64,000 bases of DNA from the NCBI GenBank assembly GCA_018398585.1, contig JAGTTD010000007.1, forward strand, positions 10,505,320 to 10,569,319, written 5' to 3'. This DNA comes from Simmondsia chinensis (lineage: Eukaryota; Streptophyta; Magnoliopsida; Caryophyllales; Simmondsiaceae). Position 1 is the stretch's first letter, and each line of letters starts with the position of its first letter. A program made the translations under genes and the position numbers. Of this stretch, positions 54,331 to 64,000 are shown in pieces. The notes under the pieces were generated by a model. That model was not told where the DNA came from. It ran no database searches and saw only the letters and a list, made by a program, of their open reading frames with translations.

Positions 54331-54457
54331 GATCCTATAACTGACAATAACAACAACAATCTAGTGCCTGAAGGGCTCCCGCATAGGCAGGGTTTGGAGG
54401 GCTTAGATGTACGCAGCCTTCCCCATTCTAAGGGCAGGATCCTATTTCTGACAATAA
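54331..54457 (-). mobile_element. Short RTE-type 3' fragment with a ~20-bp target duplication
   Basis: The insert (54351-54437) reads on plus CAACAACAATCTAGTGCC, GGGCTCCCGCATAGGCAGGG and TGTACGCAGCCTTCCCC, the complement of the LINE 3' end. Flanks are GATCCTATAACTGACAATAA (54331-54350) and GATCCTATTTCTGACAATAA (54438-54457), a 20-bp target duplication with two mismatches. This is typical of target-primed reverse transcription. Confidence 0.8.
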
Positions 54458-55146
54458 GGATATATGTAAGCTTGTGTTATTCACATACATTTGTCAACAA
54501 TATGGTACAACTTACAATAAGACTAGTGCTTTGACGCACTGTTAGTCAATTTCGATGTTACAACCAGTACATAGGAGCTTAGGCGTAGTCGGAAGATTGT
54601 CAATAGATCCGATAGATTCATGACTAACATTTTTAACGTTTGAGTTCATTATTCGATTTATTCCTCTTAATTTTGCCAAAGCTTTTATGGATAAAGTTGT
54701 AGACTAAATGTGTTAAGGATTTGAGTTAAAATATACGTATCCTAAGTAAGTTTGGTAATTTATAGAGGCACTTGAAGGTAATAAATCCATTGGATTAAAA
54801 TAGGTCTATAAGAGAAAAAAGTAGAGTGGACTGGAAAGGTTAATGGGAAGGAAGACAGTCACTATGCTTAGTCTACAAGGAAACTCTTATTCATTTTAAT
54901 TTATTATGATTATGAGATATGACAAATGAATGTCTAAACGGCGAATGACCATCTTGAGGAGGATATTCATATGACCACAACTAAACAGATTCGTTGCAAA
55001 GAATTGGGGGCATATAATATGCAAATGCTTATTTCTGGACTCAAATAAGTAGCGTTTCCATAAATTATTAGATTCAATGAAACTATTCAATCCTATGGGT
55101 TTGAACAAATGGATGATGCCGCACATGTGTATAAGTAACATCATGA

Positions 55147-55310
55147 GATTGTAGTGACTTTCTTAGTGTTGTATATGGATGACATTTTACTCATTGCGAA
55201 AGACAAAGGATTTTTATTAGCTATGAGGTTTTTTTTCTAGTAAGTTCGATAAGAAAGACCTAAAAGAAATTAGCTATATTCTTGTGATCAAGCTTTTATG
55301 AGCTTGTTAT
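55147..55310 (+). pseudogene. Copia reverse transcriptase remnant (element 3)
   Basis: The translation reads VVTFLVLYMDDILLIAKD, containing the catalytic YxDD box, then after frame shifts KFDKKDLKEISYILVIKLL. That matches the KxFDMKDLGEASYILGIKI block of the copia RVT_2 domain. It is surrounded by stops. Confidence 0.8.
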
Positions 55311-55984
55311 AATAATATGTTGGGCTTGTCATAGATTGCATATTTTGATAAGGATTTTAAATGTTTAACATTAGAATATGTATTTATCCTTGGAGTACGA
55401 GGCATTAATTGGAGAAGTGTCTAGTAATCTTGCATTACTAACTTCACTATGGAAGCCGCGTACCTGTCAGCTTTAGGAATTTTTAAGGAGGTTTGTTAGC
55501 CTAGAAAGTTCCTTATGAACCTAAAGGCTATGAGTGATGTTTAAACACTGCGGGATATCGCTATTGAAATTGTTATAGCCAATGCTTCGGCAGATCTTTA
55601 GGCGACTAATAAACAATACATGGCTAATTAGATGTAGGGTAAGTGAGAGTTTATCAAAAACAGTGCTGTGAAAACCCAGTTATGTATTTTTATTCATTAA
55701 TAAATAGAATTAATTAATATATTTGTTGCTCGATTGAGTTTTACAAGTCGTAAATGCGTGATTATTTTTCAAAACAATAAGATTGAGCCATAGAAGACTT
55801 AGATCAAAAGAAAAAATATGTTGTGGAAAATAAGGTAAGCCGGTGATAAGTTTGAACTACTTATTTAGTAAGACTATGATATAGTACAAGTGGTGATTTA
55901 TCTTGCTCATGTGGATGGAGATACGAGAATAATGCTTTAAATGAGATTGGAATATTGAACTAGACCATTTGAGTTGTTTATTTT

Positions 55985-55994
55985 ATAAGTACTA
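55985..55994. repeat. Target-site duplication of the RTE LINE, left
   Basis: ATAAGTACTA is identical to 57553-57562 and flanks the LINE exactly. Confidence 0.85.
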
Positions 55995-56064
55995 CAACAG
56001 CAACAACAACAACAAACCCAGTGCCTCCAAGGCTCCCGCAAAAGCAGGGTCAGGGCGGTGGGTT

Positions 56065-56084
56065 GGGGGGGGGGGGGGGGGGGG
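56065..56084. repeat. Poly(G) tract in the LINE 3' UTR
   Basis: Twenty G occupy the spot where the SINE relatives carry CCCCCCCC (on the other strand) before AGACCCTGCG, so it is probably a slippage expansion. Confidence 0.85.
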
Positions 56085-56399
56085 TAGATTTACGCAGCCT
56101 TCTCCCTGAAGAGAGGCTGCTTCAGAGGATCCCCAACTTAAAAAGTTGGTTCGCAACATAGAGCATGTGACCTGGCAGCAGGACAGCATCAAAGCATGAG
56201 TAGGGCAAAACACACGGCGAGCAAAACAAAAAATTCAAAGCAAGCCACATCAAGTAGAAATCAAAAAATAAGTAGGCAAGTAGCAGCTCATAAGAGCAAG
56301 TATACAACCTAAGTGCGCTAAGAGGATGTCAAGGCCTAGCACTAGTAAGCTAAACTACCCTACTCCAACTGGAGCATCTATTACCCTTATGCTAGCCAT

Positions 56400-57552
56400 C
56401 TAATGGGCCCTATCTAAGGCCATCTCCTCCCGAAGGTTTAGGTGGGTGAGGTCCTGTCGGATCATCTCCAGCCATCTCTTCGTTGGCCTGCCTCTTCCTC
56501 TCCTGCCTAGTGTAGTATGGGGCTGTTCGCATCTCCTTACTGGAGCATTGTCCGGTCTCCTTCTAACATGTTCGAACCATCTCAAACGTTGCTCCCTCAA
56601 TTTATCTTCAATGGAGGCTACGCCCAATTTGCCTCTTATGATGTCGTTTCTGATCCTATCCTTCCTTGTGTGTCCGCACATCCACCTCAACATTCGCATC
56701 TCCGCCACCTTCATCTTCTGTGTGTGCTATTGTTTCATCGCCCTGCACTCCGCCCCATACGTCATGGCTGGCCTCACAACCGTCTTATAATATTTTCCCT
56801 TTAGCTTCAAGGGGAATTTTCTATCACAAAGTACCACGGAGGCCATCCTCCACTTATGCCATCCTGCTTTAATCCGGTTGTTGACATCCTCGTCAACTTC
56901 GCCGTTGTGCTGTATCATAGACCCCAAGTATTTGAAGTTCTCCTTCTTCGATATGACCTCAGATCCAATCTTGACGTCTTCCCGGCTAGGCGTGGTGGAG
57001 GGATCGAACTTGAGTTCCATGTGCTCAGTCTTGGTTCTGCTTAGTCGTAAACCCTTCGACTCTAGTACCGTTTTCCACAGTTCCAGCTTCTCATTTACCT
57101 CTTCCCGCGACTCCCCCACCAACACTATGTCATCTGCAAAAAGCATGCACCAAGGTACACATCCCTGAATGTGCCTAGTGAGCTCGTCCATTACCAGAAT
57201 GAACAGATAAGGGCTCAAAGCAGACCTTTGGTGTACCCCTACTGTTATCGAGAAAGCGTCTGTCTCACCGTCCACTGTAATGGCTTGGATGTATGACATG
57301 GGGATGCCTTTCCTGTCCAAAACTTTCCAAAGGACCTCTCTTGGCACTCTATCATATGCCTTCTCTAAATCAATGAAAACCATGTGAAGGTCCTTTTGTC
57401 TCTCCCTATAGTGCTCTATCGTCCGCCTTAGGATGTGGATGGCTTCTATTGTTGATCTCCCGGGCATAAATCCGAATTGGTTCTCGGACACTTTTGTTTG
57501 TTGCCTTAACCTCCTCTCTATGACCCGTTCCCACAACTTCAGAGTGTGGCAC
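56400..57552 (-). pseudogene. RTE LINE reverse transcriptase, C-terminal part
   Basis: The minus strand shows ENQFGFMPGRSTIEAIHILR, then MVFIDLEKAYDRVPREVLW (first catalytic Asp), VHQRSALSPYLFILVMDEL, and MLFADDIVLVGES with the catalytic FADD box near 57130. After RTKTEHMELKF and FKYLGSMI, the C-terminal KVAEMRMLRWMCGHTRKDRI and RWFEHVRRRP and GRGRPTKRWLEMIRQDL complete the protein (to about 56400). The order and C-terminal motif are those of plant RTE LINEs. A frame change lies between 56727 and 56714, plus the missing N-terminus with the endonuclease. The reading frame is otherwise long and little damaged, so this copy is fairly young. Confidence 0.9.
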
Positions 57553-57562
57553 ATAAGTACTA
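57553..57562. repeat. Target-site duplication of the RTE LINE, right
   Basis: ATAAGTACTA is identical to 55985-55994. Confidence 0.85.
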
Positions 57563-57870
57563 TCAGAAATAAATAATTCATATTATACAAAGAAGATATG
57601 ACTCTAAATCCTGCGAATATATTTTCCTATCTCTATCTTGAGAATACAAATAAGATTGAACAAAATCTCTATCCAAGTTCATTATCACTTCATTCAGCAT
57701 CTACTATTAGAAGAGGAATTATGCTTGGAGAAAATCAGTGGCAGTAAAAACCCAACAGATATGTTAAAAAAGGGCGCAAACCTTGATAAACGGAAGCTCC
57801 ATGCAGCATCAGTTATATTTAACACCTAATGATAGTGTTTGAGGGGAAGCATGAAAGCTCCTGAAGGCAG

Positions 57871-59250
57871 AGGTATCCAAGCCACGTTAGTCTCCAAGGG
57901 AGACATTTGTTAGGCGAAAACTAATGAACTTTTCCAACGGACATTAGATGAAGACACTTGATGCAACTTTCATTTGCTGGCCTCTTTTGTTGAAGGCTGT
58001 AAATAGTTGAGTGGAAAATAGTGTCAAAAATGGAGGCTCAAAATTGCTTGTAAGTTCGTGTGGAAAGGCTAGTAAATATAGCCTTATTTTTGTTGGTGAA
58101 AATTTAGTGAATGAGCAAGAACAACTAACAACAACAGTGCTAAGAGAAACACTATCATAATACCTTTATTCCCATGGTGGAATTTCAATGCTCTCCATCC
58201 ACAAATGTAGACTTCAGTTAAACCATGTAAAACTTTGTGTCCCTTTTCTTTCCATACCTTGGTTTTACTAATTTGGAATCCAATCTTATGACTAGATAGA
58301 TTTATTTTAGATTTCCCATTACTATCATTACTTGAATAGTTGGCTCTTCCATTAAATACCCACGAGAATAATAACCTAAATTACTATTACATTTCTCACA
58401 ACTTCTAAAATTTATGATTTGCCTTCTTCTCAAATTATATGATACAAAAATATTTTTATTGTATCAAATTTCAGTAACTTAACCCACTTTGACAAAGGTT
58501 CAAAATTTTTGAACAATTACAAGATCATACATTAGGATTTCTCTATCTCAAGAAGGGACTATGCATTCCCTATAGACTCCCTATTAATTACTATCAGAAA
58601 TGAATAATCCATAGTATGTCTCACTTTGAATAACAAATTTGTAATTCCATAAAATTCTTATTCACAAAACCATTATGACATCCTTTTCTCATATTGTTAT
58701 TATTTTATGAACTTTTGAAACAAAGAGAAGACATAAAAAGCTCACTTGTACATTCTCAAGCATTTATGATTTACATGTTACATTCTCAAGAACATAACAA
58801 ACCCCTTGACCCATTACTACATTTTTTAACAACATTAACTTACAAAATCTAAAGCCTTTTTTGGGATAAATCTGTCATGCAACTCCTAAACTACTGCGTA
58901 AAAACTAAAGTGACCCATTGAATTTTTTATTTCATCAAATACAATTCAAAACTTATCAACTTGTACTAATTAAACTCTCCATTGCATACTTGCAATCTCA
59001 TCCAAGATTTTCACCTTTATTAAAGCTAGAATAACATGCACATCATGTCATTTAATTACAGTTAAGCTCTCTACATCAGATCACGTGATGTGCATGTAAT
59101 TTCAGTTGCTAAGACGTTAAAAAGTTGGACATAATCACAATGGAGGGTCCAATCACTACTAATTGACAATTTAAGAGTGTATCTAATGAAGTTAGAAAAT
59201 CAGGGATTACTTTAATTTCAAACAATAGTTGACGAGTCTAAGGCATTTAC
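57871..59250. other. Intergenic AT-rich stretch, no gene recognised
   Basis: No long frame, RNA gene or known repeat was recognised. CTATCAGAAATGAATAATCC near 58591 resembles 57562-57580 (CTATCAGAAATAAATAATTC), suggesting a small duplicated piece of the copia flank. The 3' UTR of choline kinase should occupy part of the right end. Confidence 0.5.
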
Positions 59251-62200
59251 TTATTCATCACTTGAAATTAGGGAAAGTTCAGAAGAGTTGAGAAGAAGCT
59301 GACGCTTTCTTAGCCAGTATTGTCTGAACCTTTGCCTTGCATACTCCATATAATCAAATTCAATATTGTTCACATATGCCTGCCAAAAACCACCAACATA
59401 TACATAGTGAGATTATAATTAGTAAATCAAATAGGGTTGAACATCGGTCTTTCTGGACTCCTGTTCGTTCCATACTGGACATGATCATAGACCGTGATAT
59501 GGGACTGGCCAAAACTATCGGACTGGTAAAGCATTGGACCAGACCAGTTTGGACTGTTTTGAACATCAAACTCTGGAACAATAAGCATATAACAAAATCA
59601 CAGCTTTTCTCATGTAATTACACAAGGATTTGTATCTAGTTAGACTGGTCTTGAATTGGGTCCTCAGGCTTTTCAGTCTTGGATAGGACTAGATCGAGAT
59701 TGTTTAATATCCAAATTGTAGGACTGAGGATTGGATCACCTAGGAGTCCTCCAGTCAGGCCTTGGACCAAATAGCTCAGTTTGGATAGGTTTATGTTCAC
59801 TCCTAGAATCAACTAATCAGAAAATTTTAGATTTTCGGGTAAAGCCTCAAGATTGGTTTTGTACATAAATACTATAATAGTCCTCACGCAAATGCTCACC
59901 GGGGACATCTTGATTTAATGTTTTATGACCCATCTTACCATTCCTCAGGAAATGGTGGCGGTGGGATTGGTGATGATTACAAGAGGTGGTGGCTTGGAAT
60001 TTTATTTTGTAATTTCTAAAAAATATGTTTTCACCTTTTGTTTTGAAGATGCATGAACTAGAAACTGAATTATATTTCCATCAAAATTCATGATTCCCCT
60101 TCCCCCCCACCCCCAAAAAAAAAAAATAACTAAATAAAAAGAGAAATAAAGTCTAGTTTACCTCCACACACAAATGATTGTGTGTGTGGTTATATGTTCG
60201 CACCAGAGTTGTTCAAGCAATGATGCACATATATCAACCTAATAGTGTTAATCTTTGCAAATCTGCGAACGCATACCAAATCGTGTAAATCTTACATAGC
60301 GCTCGAACTTTTCTCATTGGTTTTTTTCCCTTTTTGTGTTCTTCTATATAGCTTTTTCAAAAAGAAATAAATGCCAAAATGAGAAAAAAATCATTACCGA
60401 GATAATTCCCCAAAGGCCCCAGAAAATATGGTTTGCCAAACAGTACTTTTCTGCATCCAGCACCAGCTTTTCTACTTCTGCTTCACTTGGGTTATCACCT
60501 GTCCATCCACCTATCTCACATTAGCACATAGTTGATTTCTAAGAAATCTTCAAATCAAAACCACAATAAAAATAATAATTTAAGGGCTCATTTGGCATCT
60601 TTTTCTTCTCGTTTTGGTTTTTCAGAAACTAATATATGAGTTTTGAAAATAGATCTTCCACTAATTTTCAGTTTTTTCCCAAACACATTGAAAATAGGGC
60701 TCGCCTTGTCGAGTTCCTATATGTACTACGGCTATGCCGATAATTATCGGAAAAAAAACTAAAAAGTAAAAAAAATAATACCAAGCAGGCCTTGCTTTTT
60801 CCCCACTGATTAGGATTGGTTATACGATTAGAGTATGTCATTCCACACTATCATGAATTATACAATCTTCTTCCTTGATGAGAAAAGAGGGTTGGGGAGA
60901 GGAGATTTGGGGTCCAAGAGCCTCAATTTTGAAAGTGTTTTATCATTAGACCAAAGTCTCATTGGCAAGTTAAGCTTTAAGTGAAACAAAGATCCTCTTT
61001 GTAACACACCTTGACTAATTTCCAAGCCGCATTCATCACCTACTCAAAAGTTTCCCTCAATGTAATAGCGTAAGGTGGGTCCACAAACCCAGTGCTATTT
61101 GCATCCAATGGCAAAGTTCACACCCTAAACTCCATGCTTTATGAGACACTCGATCCAGGTGACTTATTACTTGAAATAACCTTTCCGGACCATCTCAAGA
61201 GTCTCTCCCTTATACTATTTTAATAGGTGTCACATTCACTTTATCTCTAATATGTTCGTCTGAAGCCAACCCTTGTCTTTTATGCTTACATGCTCATCGC
61301 AACATTCTCATCTTAGCCATATTCAAGGAAAATTCCATCATGTTTTGTATTATTGTTATAAGTTTAAATATGAGAGGTTCTAAATTCAAATATGCCAGTA
61401 GCGGCTGGACTTACCTGAAGTGCTTAGATATGTTTGAATGAATCTTCTTCGTGTCGAAATATCTGCCATTGATGCAAAGAATAATTTCAGCATATTGATC
61501 ATACATGTATACAGAGCAATCCTATTAGAGTAATCAAATTTGTAGGGCCATGGGCAAGCTTGTAAGGTAATATGTAATCCATGCATTGTTCCATCCCACA
61601 TCAAATGGATTTAGGTGAAGTAATCCATTATGCTTATAAGTTAATCTCTTCTTTATGGCAACCGTGATGCATAAACTTAATAACTAGACAACTATCATGT
61701 TTCTCTCGACACACACATTACAATGAAAGCAAGATTCATTAAGGACTCTACGCGTGACAAAAGAAAATATCAACATCTTCAGCTTGAGAAGGTATCTTTA
61801 AGGCCGTTCAATTGGGTTACAGAAGAATCCATATTGAAGGTGACAATATTGTAGCCATCCAGGTTTTTCGAGGAGGAGATTCAGATACCGTGAAAAATTC
61901 ACAATGTTACTATTAACATAAGAAGATTTCAAGCAACAACTGATGATATTTACATAACTCACACTTACAAGGAAGGTAACAAAGGTGTTGATTGGGTAGT
62001 AAATAAGGACCACTAAGTTAATTTCTCTGCCTGCCTATCCAAGGCTCTCTTATCCATCACAATGAATGATCAATCACATAGAGCCATCCGTTGAGAGGAC
62101 ATCTAATGGTTTTCTCTTATCTTTATAGAAACATTGTATAAGTCTAGTGGGTTACTGCTTCATACACATATTGGTTTTGGGATGAACTAAACATGGTCTT

Positions 62201-63419
62201 ATATGAACCTCACATGCCAACTGCAAAGGCTGAGTCGATGAAATTTCTAGGGTGAAAAGGTTAATAATCTGACCTGGATATTTAGTGTAGTCTAAAACGT
62301 GGGGTGTTTCAGAATGGTAATTAGCAGCCATCTCACAGAAATGGTTAGCAATATCATAAGCCACTGGATTGTAACTTGCATACTCATAGTCCTGTTCAAT
62401 CACAAGAAACTTCCATTATTAAAATCTCATGCCAACTAGAATGCTTAAAATTACATAGAATAAAGTACATCATACAATATTACAAATTTTAAATTCTTTA
62501 AGCTCCAAGGAAACAAGGTCATTCTCATTCATACCCGTTCTTGACTTGACTAGCTCCCATCAATGGAACCCTTTAATATGGGGGCATTAGTAAGTCCTTA
62601 CACCCAAACCATCTTAAACGTGTCTCATATTATCGTGAATGAGTGTCACCATCAAATTTGCTCGGATGCACTCACTTACGATGTTGCCTCTTTTACAAGC
62701 TCACACATCTATTGCAACATCTCATCTCCGCCATACTCATCAAGCACAGCTATCCCAAAAGCATCAGCTTTTAGGTGAAGGCTCTTGAAAAGTTTTGTAC
62801 TCATAACATGCCCCTTTATGTGAATGCCATTGAGTTTGAAGCATGAATTTTGCACATATCCTCATACCTTGTGCTAAAATTATACTAATATCAAGAACGG
62901 GTTGTTGGGAACCAAATTCAAAACCTCTCTATAAAAGAAGCTTTGCTGTCATGTCAAGAACCTATTGCACCACAAGTTTAACCTTTTAGGTAAAAACACC
63001 ATGAAGGTTTTATATTCTATATTTGTACATCCAAGTGGAGGCAAGTTTGTCAGACTTGAGGCTCCACTCGCCAATATTTTGTTGCGTGCTCAAAGCTCAC
63101 TGAGCTTATAAGCTTTGAGGTCAAACTCAATGAGCTCCAAGCTAAGTTTGATTTGCTTAGGTTCAAAATTCCAACATCACATGCCTACCAAAAAATAAAG
63201 TGCAACAAAGAACAAGAACTTACGATAAATATGATGGATCTAGTCTCCTCGTCAATCATAATGTTGCCATATTGCAAGTCATTATGGCAAAATCCAATCT
63301 CTTGGTCATCTTGAGTGAGCTCCAACTCCAACATGTGGATTTCATCCTCTAAACTATCTAAACCAAACTCCTTGGCATCCCTTGTTGAGCATAAGCTATT
63401 GGCCTTCTTTAGCCAATAC
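59251..63419 (-). CDS. Choline kinase, 3' part (exons for the C-terminal 196 residues)
   Basis: Choline kinase phosphorylates choline with ATP, the first step of the CDP-choline route to phosphatidylcholine, in the cytosol. Five minus-strand exons with GT-AG introns were assembled: 63419-63224, 62391-62274, 61462-61415, 60498-60398 and 59379-59251 (stop TAA at 59253-59251). The frame joins without stops. Key motifs are [14 protein letters not shown] (Brenner-type catalytic loop, HxDxxxxN), then [20 protein letters not shown], the choline kinase signature with its metal-binding Asp, then FWGLWGIIS and [18 protein letters not shown] near the end. [19 protein letters not shown] upstream fits plant choline kinases. 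The N-terminal exons are beyond the right edge; 63420-64000 is intron. The 48-nt exon is small but in phase. Ethanolamine kinase is related but less likely, given these motifs. Confidence 0.92.
59380..60397 (-). other. Choline kinase last intron, with a GGACTGG-rich zone
   Basis: Between 59450 and 59790, variants of GGACTGG, GACCAG, TTGGAC and GGACTAG recur more than a dozen times, in both orientations. This may be a transposon subterminal zone or an old minisatellite. A purine/C-rich stretch (60100-60125) ends the part with recognisable structure. Confidence 0.45.
60581..60794. mobile_element. Possible MITE in choline kinase intron
   Basis: AAGGGCTCATTTGGCAT at the left and the complement of AAGGCCTGCTTGGTAT at the right form an imperfect inverted repeat about 210 bp apart, with T-rich and A-rich interior arms. 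No target duplication was identified. Confidence 0.4.
61175..61340 (-). mobile_element. LINE (RTE-type) coding fragment in choline kinase intron
   Basis: Plus-strand text CGGACCATCTCAAGAGTCTC, CTCTAATATGTTCGTCTGA and CTCATCGCAACATTCTCATC parallels 56570-56710 of the LINE (CGAACCATCTCAAACGTTGC, then CAACATTCGCATCTCCGCC). It is strongly diverged. Confidence 0.5.
61780..62016 (+). pseudogene. LINE-type RNase H (RVT_3) fragment in choline kinase intron
   Basis: The plus strand reads [20 protein letters not shown] and [10 protein letters not shown], then after a frame change [20 protein letters not shown] and [14 protein letters not shown]. These match the Asp of the HxEGDN/E-x-D block and the final H.xREGNKxADxLA block of plant RVT_3 RNase H domains found at the end of L1-type LINEs. 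It lies antisense to the host gene, inside an intron, and is dead. Confidence 0.75.
62565..62765 (-). mobile_element. Second LINE (RTE-type) fragment in choline kinase intron
   Basis: ACCATCTTAAACGTGTCTCA, GATGTTGCCTCTTTTACAAG and GCAACATCTCATCTCCGCC parallel 56577-56710 of the LINE 3' coding region. It is diverged and has no open frame. Confidence 0.5.
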
Positions 63420-64000
63420 CTAAAAATGCACAATACACCACGACAAATGGTGTCATTTATCTTTACTTCTAAGAGTTATAAAAAAATTTAATAGAACGGT
63501 AAAAACTAGCTTAGAAGGGCACTAATCTGCAAAAAAGATAAGAAAGAAATTACATTTTATATATATGTGATAATGACAATGTATTTTGGAAAACAAACAA
63601 GGACTGCGTTGATGTGAATGGCCATCGAGATGTTAAGAGAAAGCCAATGACTTTGTTTATGTTGCCAAAATATAGAACCATTCATGGTCATTTACATAAC
63701 AGCTTAGGCATTTAGGAAATATGGTTTTGGATATTGTATTGAAGTCTCTTTAACCTAAAGTCTCGAGTCCTAATCACAAGAATCCTCACGCCTAGAAAAA
63801 GAAGTTAAGTGGATTCGTGCATTATCCGCAATCCAAGCCCATTAGGCATTTCCATTAGGAGAGACATGTTTGAGTATAAAAGCCATTCATGACCTTAACA
63901 TAATGACTTAAAATTTTAAAACAATTGGTTCCTACACATATAAGATGCGATACTATCTTAGAAAAATTTATAAAAAGATATTAAAAATGATGACAAAGTA
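63420..64000 (-). other. Choline kinase intron, continuing past the window
   Basis: It begins with the splice acceptor TTTTTAG (minus strand) directly before 63419. No coding or repeat feature was recognised up to the window end. Confidence 0.6.

Larger units (their letters stand above)
55995..57552 (-). mobile_element. 5'-truncated RTE-clade LINE (1558 bp)
   Basis: It is on the minus strand, beginning inside the reverse transcriptase at 57552 and ending in a (TTG)n-type tail at 55995 (plus strand CAACAGCAACAACAACAAC). A perfect 10-bp duplication ATAAGTACTA flanks it. The 3' UTR (about 56400-55995) ends in the domain AAGGCTGCGTAAATCTAC, then a G/C run, then GACCCTGCTTTTGCGGGAGC and GGAGGCACTGGGTTTGTTG, shared with the 5S-headed SINEs. 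Truncation at the 5' end is the usual outcome of LINE insertion. Confidence 0.9.
54880..57870 (+). mobile_element. Decayed Ty1/copia element 3, interrupted by an RTE LINE
   Basis: RT motifs lie at 55147-55300, RNase H-like pieces at 55380-55660, and the RNase H C-terminus beyond the LINE at 57640-57830 (HYHFIQHLLLEEELCLEKIS and NPTDMLKKGA). The last matches the xYHFIRxLLExGxLxLEKIxGSxNPADMLTKG block of plant copia polyproteins. The order is consistent with one plus-strand element split at 55994/57553. An LTR-like AT-rich stretch lies near 55690-55980. The outer limits are not fixed. Confidence 0.6.

Noticed and set aside
56446..57168. Plus-strand frames over the LINE
   Set aside because: They are shadows of the LINE reverse transcriptase on the opposite strand.

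Overview
This window looks like nuclear DNA of a flowering plant, most likely a eudicot with a repeat-rich genome. It holds two recognisable host genes with plant-type GT-AG introns. One is a complete 10-exon gene for the alpha subunit of general transcription factor TFIIE (plus strand, 39290-53153). The other is the 3' part of a choline kinase gene (minus strand, 63419-59251), whose 5' exons lie beyond the right edge. Most of the rest is transposable-element sequence. No bacterial-style operons, CRISPR arrays or canonical tRNA genes were seen. The species cannot be fixed from the sequence alone.

Layout, left to right. Positions 85-17138 form a deep nest. A Ty3/gypsy chromovirus (minus strand, to 17138) was entered within its left LTR by a Ty1/copia element (85-12159). 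The copia was split by a hAT transposon on the minus strand (about 3340-10130). That hAT was split 60 bp into its coding sequence by a second hAT (5768-9734) with clear TIRs and a perfect 8-bp target duplication. The second hAT itself carries a piece of RTE-type LINE and a tRNA-like SINE. Next come a 36-bp tandem repeat and about 2 kb of unclassified spacer. Positions 19717-26245 are a Mutator-like element (MULE) carrying a broken transposase and a broken plant mobile domain (PMD) gene. It sits inside one member of a repeat family whose other copies fill 26246-30480. A decayed copia (about 30.6-34.1 kb) follows. Then comes another nest (34724-37809): a non-autonomous hAT-like element, split by an LTR-type element, split in turn by a second member of the same hAT-like family. 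Both hAT-like copies have perfect 8-bp target duplications.

From 38.9 to 53.2 kb is the TFIIE-alpha gene. Its introns hold a gypsy fragment, two 5S-rRNA-headed SINEs and several LINE/SINE 3' tails. From 54.3 to 57.9 kb is another decayed copia, interrupted by a 5'-truncated RTE-clade LINE with a 10-bp target duplication. The choline kinase gene fills the right end; its introns carry LINE pieces, including an RNase H domain.

The most unusual object is the 5S-rRNA-headed SINE (44036-44274 and 48676-48900). A nearly complete 5S rRNA-like head, with the internal pol III promoter region, is fused to a tail that closely resembles the 3' end of the RTE LINE at 55995-57552 and of Au-type (Angio-domain) plant SINEs. 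The window therefore shows both the SINE and its probable LINE partner.
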